NCBI GenBank assembly: GCA_037903355.1
Contig: JBAJFE010000038.1
Span: 2,709,303 to 2,773,302, forward strand
Length of the DNA: 64,000 bases
DNA from: Trichuris trichiura
Taxonomy: Eukaryota > Nematoda > Enoplea > Trichinellida > Trichuridae
Direction: 5' to 3'
A model generated the notes under the pieces. The model did no database searches. It was not told where the DNA came from and was given only the letters and a program-made list of their open reading frames with translations. Below are positions 23,206 to 34,581 of this stretch, piece after piece. The translations under genes were made by a program, and so were the position numbers. Numbering within the stretch: the first letter of the stretch is position 1; every line of letters begins with the position of its first letter.

Positions 23206-24650
23206 CAGTGTTTCTGCCGGCTGGGCAGGTGCCCCACCGGGTGAGCCTTTTGAAATCCAGGGGCGGGGGTCCAAAACGCCAAGGGGACCGTTGGGGGGGA
23301 GCCCATTTGAGCTGTGTGTGGCACATGTCACACCTGGGCTGTCGTGTTGAGGTGCATTGGAAGGTGAGGTCCGAGGGTCAGGCATTGCGCATACTAGTTG
23401 AGATAAAGTTGCGTACTATGCGTGATGTCCGTTACCCCCACTCCATCACATGAACCAATCACCGCTCGTGAAAATGGCCATTCAGAACACACGGCAAAAG
23501 GGATCGCAGGTTTAACACCGTGACCTTTCCGGCGTAGGGTTGAGTAAGGGAAGCTTTCTGCTGAGAAGCATTGAGCGCAGAGAAAATGATTCACGTCAGA
23601 GAATAGTTGCCCACGTTATCAGAATGCACCATAGTTTTTGCGATATGTTTGCACCTGCTTTACGATTCGACCAGCAATTAGCGCGTTGGCGACGTTTGGT
23701 AGCAATGACTCCGCTTTACAGTTTTGTCAACGATTACCATCTCTTGCTCTAGCTCTGTAAGAAGTGGACTCAATTTTTCTTCTCTTTCTTTCTTCGCGTC
23801 TATTGTCCACGCAGCTACAATGCAAGCATGCGCGTTAGCGGCAGGAAATTGCGTCTGTCGCTCACGCATTTCTGCAAACATTTTGTCTGTACGGTTACTT
23901 TTCTCCTGCGCTCGCTCCAGTTTCGCCAGCGCATATTCAGTACGCTATATCGTGCATCGAACATCGTCGCTGTAAGTGTGTGATATACTTGTCTAGTTGA
24001 TTTCGAGAAGTGACTTTGCAGAGGCTCAGTCATGGCTCAGGCAAGCAAGAAATGTAAGCAGTATAATAGCGAATATCTGCGTTTTGGTTTCGCCGTTATG
24101 CCTGGTACGGAACAACTACCAGCATGTTTGTTGTGCGAAAGAGTTTTCTCAAATGAGTCTTCGAAGCCGTCCAGGATGAAACGCCATTTAATGAGGCGGC
24201 ACCCGAACATGAGTAATAAGGGCCTGTCCTGATATCGGGCCCTGAGGGGAAGGGTAGAAAAGAAGAGAGCACTGAACAGTATGATACCCTTTCTTTCAAA
24301 ACCGGATCGTGACGGACTTGCAGCGTCATATAGAATTTCATTGTTAATTGTGAAAGCGGGTAAGCCTCATACGATCGGCGAGAAATTGATAATGCCCGCC
24401 ATAGCTGAACTTCTGGAACGGCGCTTCACCAAAACGCACATGATGTTACTGAGAAAATACCACTGAGCAATGATACTGTTCAGAGACGAATCGATGCAAT
24501 GGCTAAAAACACCGAAGAGACGCTCTGCTGCGTGCTCAGAAAGAAGGAATTCTCGTTGCAACTGGACGAATCTACATTGCCTGGAAATGAATCGTTTTTA
24601 CTGGCCTCCGTCCGGTTTAGAATGGTTTGTAGAAGAGTTATTGTTTCTAA

Positions 24651-24945
24651 AGATAGGATGTCTTTTAACAGGCTTGGGTTGTTTCATATTTGATCTTCTG
24701 ATTCACGGGTTTGGCCTGTTGGATGTATCTGTAAGTAAACTGCAAAGTGCCCTACCAACGAATGCAAAGCTCCCCAACACTGCTGACGACGGAACAAGAG
24801 CAGTTCCGAAACGTACGGTATTCGATTTGTTTTGTAATTTCTCTAACAATTTGCTCATCCATTCGTTGGTAGGGCACTTTGCAGTTTACTTACAGATACA
24901 TCCAACAGGCCAAACCCGTGAATCAGAAGATCAAGAGTTATTGTT
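24651..24945. mobile_element. Hairpin element F4 (tail on left)
   Basis: Arms 24694-24765 and 24862-24935 are inverted copies around a unique centre. The centre carries CTGACGA-C-GGAAC-loop-GTTCC-GAAAC at 24783-24812. The tail at the left contains TTTTAACAGGCTTG, shared with F5. The duplicated host segment AAGAGTTATTGTTT (about 14 bp) flanks it. Confidence 0.75.
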
Positions 24946-25712
24946 TTCAAAAAAATTGAGTACAGATAGAAAGGGTGAGTCTATCTTTCAATTGGTAGAA
25001 GAATTCTTTATGGGAAAAGCAATTCGCCTTCAGAGCAAAATAGCTGTAGCAAAAGATGGTGCACCAGCTATGCTCAGCTGTCAGCGGGAATTCATATCGT
25101 AGTTAACATAGTTCCCAACGTGCCGTGGATCCATTGTGTGTTGCATCAGCAGCATCTCGTCGCCCGTCGTTTGAATGAATCCCTTCGGTATGTGATCAAC
25201 ACGGTAAACAAAATCAAAAGTAATCGATTCAGTGACTGACTTTTTCGGCGACTATGTGATGAAAGTAACGAGGACAATTTCAATGGTCTATTTCTGCACA
25301 CAGAAGTTAGAAGGGTATCAAAAGGTGCCTGCCTGTCTAGGTTTTTGGTCCTGTAGGAATCCGTTCTTCAATTTTTTGAACAGGAGGACGCTCTGCTAAG
25401 CGAGAACTTGCGTGATCGGAAAGCGGACAACACATACATAGCAGACTTGCATTTTAAATTTAATGAGATGAATAAGCAGCTCCAGGCGGACGACGTGAAC
25501 TTGATTAAGACAGAATCCGTTATCTCTGCGTTCATTTCAAAGCTGCATTTCTTCAAGCGCAACTTCGCAAGAGGGGAGTTGTCCCAGTTTCAAAGTCTCA
25601 CGTAAGTGAGAAACGAAGGTGGAATCTCTGAAGCGGATGTGGAATTGTACTGTGAGCATCTCCAAGCGCTCCACGACGATTTTACTGTCGTTTTCATGAC
25701 ATTTTGTCTATG

Positions 25713-25863
25713 TAAAAGGCGAATAGCTTGTAACGGGTGCAGTTGTTCAACAAAAGATGTATGATGGATTTTTCCTGTTCGTATCGGGAATGACAAAATA
25801 AGAACGGGACATCCCGATTATGACAAAATACGAAAGGGAAAAATCCATGTACATCTTTTGTTG
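25713..25863. mobile_element. Hairpin element F6, 151 bp
   Basis: Short arms around ACAAAAGATGTA and its complement. The left tail has TTGTAACGGGTGC, matching the F1 tail core. TSD GACATTTTGTCTATG (up to 15 bp) at 25698-25712 and 25864-25878. The empty site is visible in hAT-B5 near 49720-49740. The CTGANGA core is not present. Confidence 0.7.
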
Positions 25864-26322
25864 GACATTTTGTCTATGGTGATCCCAGACTGGGTGATCA
25901 ATCCGCTAGCAAATTTTCAGGACGAATAGATGACACTGCAAGAAGAGCTTCTAGATTCGCAGTCGAACGTGGAGTTGAAGGCGAGGTTGTCACAGGGCTA
26001 TCAGCAGTTCTGGCTGCAGAAAGAAGTCCCGGAGAGTCTAGTGACGAAGAAACGCAGTCAGCTGCAAGTAGTCAGACGCGGCGATCTGCTTCTGCGAGTT
26101 ACCTCGATCGAGAACAACATCGGCAGGCTAGTTCGACCGCATCTGGGAGAGCCAAGCAGCTCTCGTTGACTTCTCGAAAAACAGTTTGCAGTAATAAATC
26201 TGTACAGTTGTAGTTGATCTTCTAGCGTTGCAACCATTTCAGCCAATCAGTTAGAGGGCCCGGGCGCTCAGAAACGTTGTCCGGGGGTGGAACCCAAACG
26301 ACCTTCCGCTTGAAAACCACTG

Positions 26323-27399
26323 GCGTAAAGCGTCACTGATCCTTGGCAACAAGGAGCTAAGGCTGGATGACTTCCTGCCAACTGCGCACGGCTATCTAAC
26401 GGAGAAAAGGGATAATTCAAATCACCTTAAGAGTTGTCATAAGTTTGGGCCGTATGGAGGCAATGATATAATGTTGTTGTCAAGACGGGCTTCGTCCAGT
26501 AGCTAACGGAGGCGCCAAACGTTTTGCATTTAAGACACTCAGGAGATAATAACATATGGAGATGTACGCCGCGGATGCATACATAAACAAGTCATGGAAA
26601 CTTACCCTGTGGGAAGAAAGCACCCCTGTAACGAATCCGGACGAAGATGGAGCTCATGAAATCATACGTCCTTAGTTCCATCCGAACGTATTCCTTTTAA
26701 GTGGGAAAATGGAAGCCTGTACACACGTTCAAGCGTACCTGTCAGGTTCAAGTATCTTTGGAACACCTAACCAGGAGAATCCAGGATCCACCAAAGCGAA
26801 TGATTGCATGCGAAAGAAAACGCTCACACGGGCATGAAGGAAATTTTCCCGCATAGCATGAAAAGATATCCATGGAAACAGATCATATCGAATGTAGGCA
26901 ATAAGGAAACGTGATGGAATGAAAAATAAACCACCATCGAAAGGAAGGCTTGAGAACATGGCAGGGAAAACGCAGTGCTCCCTGGGATGTACAGAAAGGA
27001 GATTGTCCATCGTCAGTCACTTGATAAAGTTTATGGTTGTAAACCGATGGAAATGTACCTGGTAGAAACGTACTGGAACAGAAAGGAAACCCTGAGGAAA
27101 CGTGGCAGATCCTTTCAGAGCTTACCGTGGCACTGAAAAGAAAGCTGGGAAATATGGCTAACGAACAATAACGCGCGCTGCCATGAATCAAATGGAGATT
27201 GTCTACTGACGATAGTCATAAATGAGACAGCAAACTTCAAAAGCATGAACCAGGCGCGGAACCGTACGCACCAAACCATACGCGGTGAGGTCCGTGCGTC
27301 GAACCGTACTGCACGCCTCGTTTTGCATTACGACCAGCATGATTCATCTGCCGAATATAGCCTTTTTGTAACGCGAACTTCAGCTTTCATTATCTTATA
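26323..27399. other. Unassigned region, ~1.1 kb
   Basis: An open stretch on + near 26330-26510 (LGNKELRLDDFLP...) is not recognised. The rest contains no domain or repeat end I can name. Could be old retroelement or host intron DNA. Confidence 0.3.
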
Positions 27400-27563
27400 C
27401 GAGGGATGTTCGGAAAGTTTCCAGAAAGACGCTGCAGTGTCTAACAGGACGCCAATCGATTGGCCAAAACATATTTAATCTTATCTCCATTATCTTCAGA
27501 CTTGGACAGAGAGGTAGCCTTATCCGACGCTACGTAAGTGTGGCGAAAGCTGCTTCTACACTA

Positions 27564-29114
27564 CAGCCGGCCCTCGCTTTCCGCGGTTAATTTGTCTAGG
27601 ACATTGAGCGTTACACCGCGTTAAACTGAATCCGCGTTATAAAGGATACCCTATGAAAACGGCCAAATAGCTTATATTCTAGCCGCGTATTTCGTCCTGC
27701 CTCATTGAATTCCTTCCGGAACGGTTGTCACACGTAGTGATCCATTGAAGCTTGGTATTACAGAATTTTGCTACGAGATAATGACGTCAATGAGATTGCG
27801 CCTGTCCGAAAGAATTAGACATCCGAGTCCAGGCCATTAGATACAAGGAGGGATGAAAGTGAGATGCTCTTTCTTTAAACGCCTAGGAAACGCTTTGCTT
27901 TAATGAACTAAGCGATATACTAGTGCGCGGAAGGGGTGCAGAGGAGTGGAAATATAAAACACAGAAGCGCACTTAAACAGAACTACTGAACATCACGCAA
28001 AATCCATTCACATAGAACAAAGTCTAACGCAGAAACGTTTGGAGCATCAGGAATCACACAATGTGCTCACTTTCTGTAGATGGGCGCAAATCCCGTAGAG
28101 ACCAGGCAATCCTAGGGTTTCTTGAACTTGTTTGTAACGAAACTGTGGGAGAACACTTGCGCCAAGAACGAAAGCTTCGATTCACTGAACTGTTTACTGA
28201 TGTAAGCGAGTGTACGATAAAGGAAGGAGTCCGTTGGGAAAAACAATGCCTCCTTATATAAGGCATGATAGCCCCATTAGCAAGATCACTGAATTCACTT
28301 TGGCGCGACCTTGTCATCGGTGCGCATTTGCGGGACCACATGCCGCGGTCAGTCTCGCCCCGGACGCGGGTCATTGCACCCATTAAGGTGCGACCGCGGT
28401 TGGGCCACACTGGTGCGAGACTGTTCAGAGCGGTCTTCACGCTGTGCGTCCTCGCTCTGTGCCCTGCGGGATTCATCCTCCTGCTGGCACTGCCACAGAA
28501 ACTTTTCGCCTTAAAATGTTAAGCTCCGCGGCTGCCGGAGCTTTATCCGAAAACATTGTTATTAGAGAACTGTCTTCCCCTTTCCTTCGCTTCATCAAAT
28601 GAATCTTCCAGCGGCTTCAACAAAACCATTATTCCTCGTATAGCCATGATGCCACGTTCTATGGATGGATGGTGTTCAGCAGTCATATCCTTTAGGACAT
28701 GAGCTTGCCGGAAAATACTGGCAGGCTTTTGCAGCTTCCAATCCGAGGGTGTTTAAGCTCCTGTATCTTCCATAATGTCGTCGTCGCTGCGCATAGGTGA
28801 TTGCATCAGTTCCTCGAGTTCCTCGTTAGTGAACGGTTCTCGACAATTTTCTATGTGCTCCCTGATATCGTCCTCTATCATGTCGGAGAAGCGCTCACCT
28901 CCCAACTCCTTGCCAATATTCACTACGTCCATGACCTGCTCATCGATCGCACTTTTGTCATCGCATTCACTGACAGCGTCTCCCCACAAACGCTTCCTGC
29001 AACAACTGATTGTTCTAGGCTTTATCTCATGTACTGCCGTGTAAAAGATGGCATCACTATTTCACGCCAGACAAACCGCGTTGTATAGAATCCGCGGATA
29101 ACGAGTGCCGACTG
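27564..29114 (-). mobile_element. Tigger-E copy in the mariner 5' region
   Basis: Starts CAGCCGGCCCTCG after TA (27562-27563) and ends GAGTGCCGACTG at 29114; the right TA is lost. Minus-strand 28753-28989 resembles the acidic C-terminal part of Tigger transposases (IGKELGGERFSDM, NEELEELMQ), continuing to about 28500. A solo LTR is inserted at 28144-28497. Confidence 0.8.
28144..28497 (+). mobile_element. Solo LTR, 354 bp
   Basis: Begins TGTGGGAGAA, ends CTGCCACA, with a perfect 5-bp TSD GAAAC (28139-28143 and 28498-28502). A TATA-like TTATATAAGG lies near 28253. Other Tigger-E copies lack this block. Ends resemble the solo LTR at 6298-6658 only at CTGCCACA. Confidence 0.8.
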
Positions 29115-29927
29115 CAATCGTTTTTCCTGTGATTTCATTTTTTGGCTTCCTTTTTGTACGGATTTTCTCTGTCCCGTTGAAAAAAATTTGGGTCTTTTGT
29201 GCCACGGCGGTGCCGGAAGTGTCAGGCGGCAACTTCAAAGGAGGCCAAGTGGGGATTATTACGTAACCCGAACAATGGGTGCCCTAAGCCATTGTTCACT
29301 GCGCACTGATGCGAGCGATGCGCATTACCAAAAGAACGATGAACCCCTGGAAACACTTGCCCGTTCTGGCAATTGTTTCCAAGTGCGAGCTATACCTGTG
29401 CCGGCCATCGTGCTCTGCCCTAGCCTAAGCCTAAACCTTAACATGACGCGTGTTCGTTGCTGCTGTTGGGTTATGCAGTTTTGACCGTGGCGCAAACGAC
29501 AAGAAGCATGCCGCAAAGTAACGTTATTTAGCGATCATGCGCGATGCATATTAGCGAAAGAAAGCTGCACACCTGGAAACAGTTGTCCGTTCAGGGAATT
29601 GTTTCCAAGTGCGAGCTATAACGACGCCGGCCATTGTGCTCTGCCCTAGCCTAAGCCTAAACCTTAACATAACGCGTGTTCGTTGCTGCTGTTGGGTTAT
29701 GCAGTTTTGACCGTGGCGCAAACGACAAGAAGCATAGCACAAAGTAACGTTATTTAGCGACCACTGAACACGCGAGCAATGAGTAACGCAAAAAAGGAAA
29801 AAGCATACGTACTGATAACGCAGGCGCTCAGCCTGACGAAGGCGACGCGTCGATTTCGCTATAGGCGCATCTGACGGGTTCACTGGGGTGTACGTAATCA
29901 GGCAGAAGGCGTCAGAGGAAGTAAACA

Positions 29928-30125
29928 TTAACGCTCGGCATACCGTTGACTGTGACAACGGCTGTGGCGCTGGCGGCTCATCCTGTTAGGGTGGTTGCAA
30001 CCGAAGGAGCCCTGGCTGTGCAGCAGTCCCTTGCCGCGTAGGGAAAGCACAGCCGCCTCTTCGTCTGGCACTTTCTCCTGCAGCCAGTCGATGCCCCTAC
30101 GAATATTGCGCCTTCTTCGTGCCAC
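29928..30125 (-). pseudogene. Merlin transposase N-terminal fragment
   Basis: A short remnant with WLQEKVPDEEAAVLSLRGKG, aligning with the equivalent segment of the copy in M6. The cysteine-rich part and DDE domain are missing. Confidence 0.65.
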
Positions 30126-30445
30126 ATTTACGCTGCCTTCACTTGTCGATGGGAAGTGGCCACTAGATCCCGGGACAGACTTAACGCAGAATGAGATTTA
30201 CTCAGTCTGTCAAGGCACGCTGCAGCTCGGACAGTTGACCTCCGATGTTTTTCACGAATTGCTAAACGACGTCTCAGCTTGAGCATCTGCACGCGCCTTT
30301 GTGTTTCCCGTGGCTTCAATGCACGCGCAGCGGCTTAATACCCTCACCATCGCTCTTTCCTACAGGTCACTAAACGCATCAGTGACACATACAGACGCTA
30401 TTACATTGCAGTGTAGCGAAATACTTCGGCGCTAATCCGTTAGAC

Positions 30446-31682
30446 CACTGTTTCTCAAGCTTGGGCCCCCTGAGAACACTTCCGAGCGTCCGGGCCCCCT
30501 ATTCGGATTGGCCAACTTCGAGCGCATTGATTGTCCAATTCCAACGCACTGATTGGCTGAAACGGTTGCAACGCTAGAAGGCCAACTATAGCTGTTCAGA
30601 TTTATTTCTGCAAATTGTTTTTTGAGAAGTCAACAAGAGCTGCGTGGCTCGCCCAGATGCAATCGAACTAGCCTGTCGATGTTGGGCTCGATCGAAGTAA
30701 CTTGCGAACAGAGACCGCCGAGTCTGACTATTTGTAGCTGACTGCGTTTCTTGGTCATTAGGTCCGTAATGATACTAAATGCGCGCTCCACTAGATTCGA
30801 TGAGGGAAGATAAACCAGTAACTTTTTTACCACATCCCATACGCCACAGTACAACTCTAGGGTTTCTCTGCAGCCAGAAGTGCTGACAACCATGTGACAA
30901 CCTGCCCTTCAACTCCACGTTCAACTGCAACTCCAGCAGCTCTTCTTGCAGTGACATCTTGCAAAACTGAAACGAGCGTAGGAGAAAAGCAACCGTACCG
31001 ACAAAGTGTTTCCAGAAAATATGTGAGCAGCACACGCAGTTCCCTGTCGCTAACGCGTATGCTTGCATTGTAGCAGCGTGGACAATAGACGCGAGGAAAG
31101 AAAGGAAAAAAAAGGGAGCCGATTTTTCACAGAGCCGGGGGCAAGAGATGGTAATCGTTGACAAAATTCTAAAGCAGAGTCATTGCTACCAAGCTGCAGC
31201 TGCGAACACGTGCTAGTCGCTGGTTGAATCGTGAAGCAGGTGCAAATATATCACAAATACTATTTCGCATTCTGATAACGCGGACAACCATTCTCTGATG
31301 TGAACCATGTGCTCTGCGCTAAATGCTTCCCAGCAGGAAGCTTTTCTTACCTAACCCTACGCCGGGAAGGTCACGGTGACAAACATGCCATCCCTTCTGT
31401 CGCGTGTTCTGAATCGTCATTTTCACGAGCGGTGATTGGTTCATGTGCTGGATTGGGGGTAGCCGGCATCACGCATAGCATGCAACTGTACCTTAACCAG
31501 TACGCACAGTACCTCACCCTCGGACCTCACCTTCCGATGCACGACAACACGATGGCCCAGGTGGGGCATGTGCCCCACACAGCTCAAATGGGCCCCCCAG
31601 CGGACCCCCTGGCGCTATGGGCCCCCCTGGATTTCAAAAGGGCCCCCTTGGTGGGGCACTTGCCATACCGTGAGAAACACTG
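30446..31682 (-). mobile_element. hAT-B deletion derivative B4, clean TSD
   Basis: CACTGTTTCTCA start, TGAGAAACACTG end, perfect 8-bp TSD CGTTAGAC (30438-30445 and 31683-31690). The minus strand retains only the transposase C-terminus (30630-31000; VERAFSIITDLMTKKRSQLQ is the hAT dimerisation region) joined to 5' DNA. Nested in Merlin M4. Confidence 0.9.
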
Positions 31683-32181
31683 CGTTAGACCGACAACCGG
31701 GTCACTGCATGAGCCTATTACGTTGCAGTTTAGCAGATTTTTTCGGCGCTAATCCGTTACACCGATAACCGGGTCACTGAATGTGCCACTGATGCTCCAT
31801 TGTGTTGGCCGGCCAACAACTCAGCACGTGTTCACTTAACCTATCGACAATGTCCCTCCCGTTGTGCCGCTGACAACCTGTTATGTCGCTGTAGAGTGGC
31901 AGATTACGCTATGAACTAGCCGCCTGACACTTCCGGCACCGCCGTAGCATCATAAACCCAAAACTTTTATTAATAATAAACTGTCCGTAGCTTTCGGCTC
32001 GAACTTAACCCGTCATCAGCGGTCTAAGGATTGACTTATTAGTCAGTTCAGACCCGAAAGCTACGCACACCTTATTATTAATAAAAGTTTTTTTTCAACG
32101 GGACAGAGAAAATCCGTACAAAAAGGAAGCCAAAAAGTGAAATTATTTGGTCCCGTACGAAGACACTACATTTTCCTGTGA

Positions 32182-34193
32182 TATGGAAAATCTTCGCCTT
32201 CAGGACAGAGCTAACATTAAATTTCTATCCAAGCTTGGTTGGCAGCAGAGGAGAATTATTTAATCTTTGCAGCTGGTTTAAGGAAGTAATGCACCATCTA
32301 AATCAGTCGTTTACGATTCGATAGGGCGTTTCAAAGAGGGCAGAGAGGTCATCGAAAACGACTGGAATGCGGGAAGATTAGCAACCCTAACGAACGAAGG
32401 AACCGCGGCCCTTGTCCGGAACCTAGTGGAAGGAGACCGCAGGATTACCATCAAGAAGATTGCTAGAATGGCTTTGATTTCCCTCCATTCAGCATTTGGA
32501 ATACTGCATGAAAGTCTTGGTCGGAAGAAGCTTTTAGCTGAATGGGTCCCGAAAGCGTTGCGCGAAGAACAGCTGGTTCGACGCGTTAACCTTTCTCGGA
32601 AGTTTTCAACGAAGAGTGAAGCTAATGACACGGGATGTTCTGACCGTACCGTCACGAGAGATGAAACGTGTATCTATCAATACTATTCTGAGAGTAAGAT
32701 CCAATTTAACCAGTTGTTACCGAAGGGGTCAGCAGGTCCAGTCAAGTTCAAAGCGGAGCGATCGGCTAGAAAGGTAATGGTGACCATATTCTGGCACTCG
32801 GACAAAATCATTTTGACTTCCTTGAAGGAGAGCGAACAGTTACGGCCGGCTATTATAAAGCAGTATTGCGAAAATTCAAGACCGCATTGGCAAGAAAATG
32901 GCGTGGCAAGTTGCATCTCAGCGTCCGTTTCCATCACGATAACGCGCCAGCTCATTCTTCAAGGGCTATGAAAGTTGTTTTTCGTGAGTTTTAGTGGGAA
33001 GTCATTCTGCACCGGCCTTACAGTCCAGATTTTGCCCCATTTTTCTTCTTCCCAAAGTTAGAAGAACATTTAAAAGGCACGGTGTTCGAGTCACTGGATG
33101 ACGTGAAACGCGCCATCCTGACTTGGTGCAATACACAGCCCCCAGGATTGTACAAGGAAGGTTTTCGGAGGTGGAGACACCGTCTGTGGAAGTGTCTAGA
33201 GCAGTGTTTCCCAACCTTTTTGGAGCCAGGGCCCCCTTTCGCGACCTTCAACTTGCCGGGGCCCCCAGTCAATCTCCCGAACGTAATTCTCCTGCTTCTG
33301 TTATCTTCAGGGGCGCCTACTGTGGTTACGTTGCTGTGAATTTGTACAAGTAGTGCAACATCCGAAACACGCTGCAGAATGTAGAATTGACTTCGCTGCC
33401 TACCGTGTATGCCAAAGAAAAAACAGTTAAGCTGGGCCATCATTAAAAACCTTATTAACCTGCGTATCTTGTCAGCCGCAAGTAGAATCCCATGGTTTGC
33501 GCTGTGAAAGTTGAGTGTGCGATCAATGGCTGGAAAACCTGGCGATGCGAAGTCAACGTTGAATTTCTTTTTTACACTAGAGCGAAACGGTTAGTAAGGA
33601 AGCCGGCTGCCATATACGGCGAAAGCTTCTTAACGATATTCGAAACCGTTAACGCCTTTAATTCTTTAGTTGGCACTGAAGGCGTTCTTTTCGTGCTGCT
33701 GGACTTAAGCCGGCTAATTGCAGATCAAGGAGCCTTCAGTATACAAGCGCCGCACTGGGTTTCCTCTTCCTCAATTTTTTAGGCTGTTAGCAATGGTAGC
33801 GCAATATGTAACTCAGAATGCGATGTTGTTCTCAGGGCTGCGCAACACTGAATCTAAATTCAATATTTGCTCGGTCCAAGACGAGAGTCGCTTGATCTTA
33901 CCTCAGTGTGACGACTGGGTATGGTGCAGTGCTACTAATTTATCCACATCCGGCTTGATAGTCGTCAGGAGTAATCTCAGGTCGCCTCGCCTCACTATCC
34001 TGAACGGCAGATTGCTTTCGTCCTGCGGCACCGACTACCAGGGATTCCCTGAGGCCCCCCTAAGCTCCCAGGGACCCCCTGAACCCCCAATTTTTTCTAG
34101 GGTCCCCAAGGGGCCCCTGGGACCCCATTTAAAAATCACTGGTCTAGAGTTTGATGGAAGATACGTAGAGAATTAAGTTTGATATCATTGCAA
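32182..34193 (+). pseudogene. mariner transposase, interrupted
   Basis: Starts near 32183 (MENLRLQDRANIKFL). The first catalytic Asp region reads TRDETCIYQYY (32655), the second HHDNAPAH (about 32933, after a frameshift), and the third YSPDFAPFFFFPK (33023), as in D,D34D mariners. The C-terminus FRRWRHRLWKCLE is cut at 33201 by hAT-R3. The remaining residues up to TAA follow at 34150 in the same frame. Early stops and frameshifts make it inactive. Confidence 0.9.
33202..34141 (+). mobile_element. hAT-R non-autonomous element, copy R3
   Basis: CAGTGTTTCCCAACC start, AAAAATCACTG end, perfect TSD GTCTAGAG (33194-33201 and 34142-34149). It splits the last exon-like stretch of the mariner transposase without changing its frame apart from the 8-bp duplication. 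Confidence 0.92.
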
Positions 34194-34266
34194 ATAATTT
34201 TTCTAATTTTTTCAGGAACTTTTCGAACAACCCTCGTATAAGGTAAGGGAGCTTATCTACTAGTAT

Positions 34267-34567
34267 TGTGCGCTCCAAACGGTTGCAGATGGACGGTCGT
34301 AAAGCTTTACTGTCAATGAAAGCAACGATACAGAAAGGTCCGTTGCAAAGTTGGAGAAAGCCAGAATGCCTCGTGCTCTGAGAGGCGCGCTTATGTACCC
34401 CTTCCTGACTTGCGGGTTGGCCACATGACGGGCACACATCAGAGATCAGCGGCCGGCGCGGTAGTCCGGCGACATAGCAAATATTTACGTCCTCACCTGG
34501 GAGAAACGCCCTTCGCAAACAAGTTGCGCCCCCTTTAGAGTTGTGGACGTGCGCGACCACCGGAACA
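34267..34567 (-). repeat. 3' LTR of the 34-38 kb retrotransposon
   Basis: 301 bp aligning with 38309-38630 with small gaps, including GTGCGCTCCAAACGGTTGC and GCAAATATTTACGTCCT. Divergence between the two LTRs (many substitutions) indicates an old insertion. Confidence 0.85.
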
Positions 34568-34581
34568 CGTCCTCCTGGCAT

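Larger units (their letters stand above)
23206..26322 (+). mobile_element. hAT-B element, copy B3 (SCAND3/ZBED-like)
   Basis: Termini CAGTGTTTCTGCC and AAAACCACTG. The transposase starts at 24032 (MAQASKKC) with a zinc finger (CLLCERVF...MKRHLMRRHPN), then the GEKLIMPAIAE block (24380), QLDESTLPGNE (24560), the VNLIKTESV region (25500) and C-terminal MTLQEELLDSQSN (25930). Stops and frameshifts are scattered, and hairpins F4 and F6 are inserted. The flanking 8-mers do not match, so no TSD is claimed. Confidence 0.8.
29190..31959 (-). mobile_element. Merlin element M4
   Basis: Starts GGGTCTTTTGTG with GGTGCCGGAAGTG and ends CACTTCCGGCACC...AAACCC. TSDs AAAAATTT (29182-29189) and AAAACTTT (31960-31967). 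TTAGGC-type tracts occur at about 29415 and 29648. The minus-strand piece 29928-30125 matches the N-terminal part of the Merlin transposase at 55535-55936 (IDWLQEKVPDEEAAV). hAT-B4 is nested at 30446-31682. Confidence 0.8.
29133..32170. mobile_element. Hairpin element F8 carrying Merlin M4
   Basis: Left arm 29133-29189 plus 31960-32020 pairs with right arm 32045-32150 (AACGGGACAGAGAAAATCCG and complement are part of it). The right tail contains (on -) TACGGGACC, as in F3. TSD TTTTCCTGTGA (11 bp) at 29122-29132 and 32171-32181. On the minus strand a CTGATGA (32019-32013) precedes CGG...CCGAAAGC. Merlin M4 sits within the left arm. Confidence 0.75.
27400..34236 (+). mobile_element. mariner element expanded by nested insertions
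   Basis: Inverted termini CGAGGGATGTTCGGAAAGTT (27400) and the complement of CGAGGGTTGTTCGAAAAGTT (ending 34236) are flanked by TA (27398-27399 and 34237-34238). Removing Tigger-E (27564-29114), hairpin F8 with its contents (29133-32170) and hAT-R3 (33202-34141), and one copy of each TSD, leaves about 1.29 kb, the normal mariner length, with one transposase between the ends. Confidence 0.9.

Noticed and set aside
25713..25863. Hammerhead-like core in F6, F2 and F5
   Set aside because: CTGANGA and GAAA are not both present in these copies.
28061..28522. Possible small + strand genes (66 and 85 codons)
   Set aside because: They lie across a solo LTR inside Tigger-E and match no domain.
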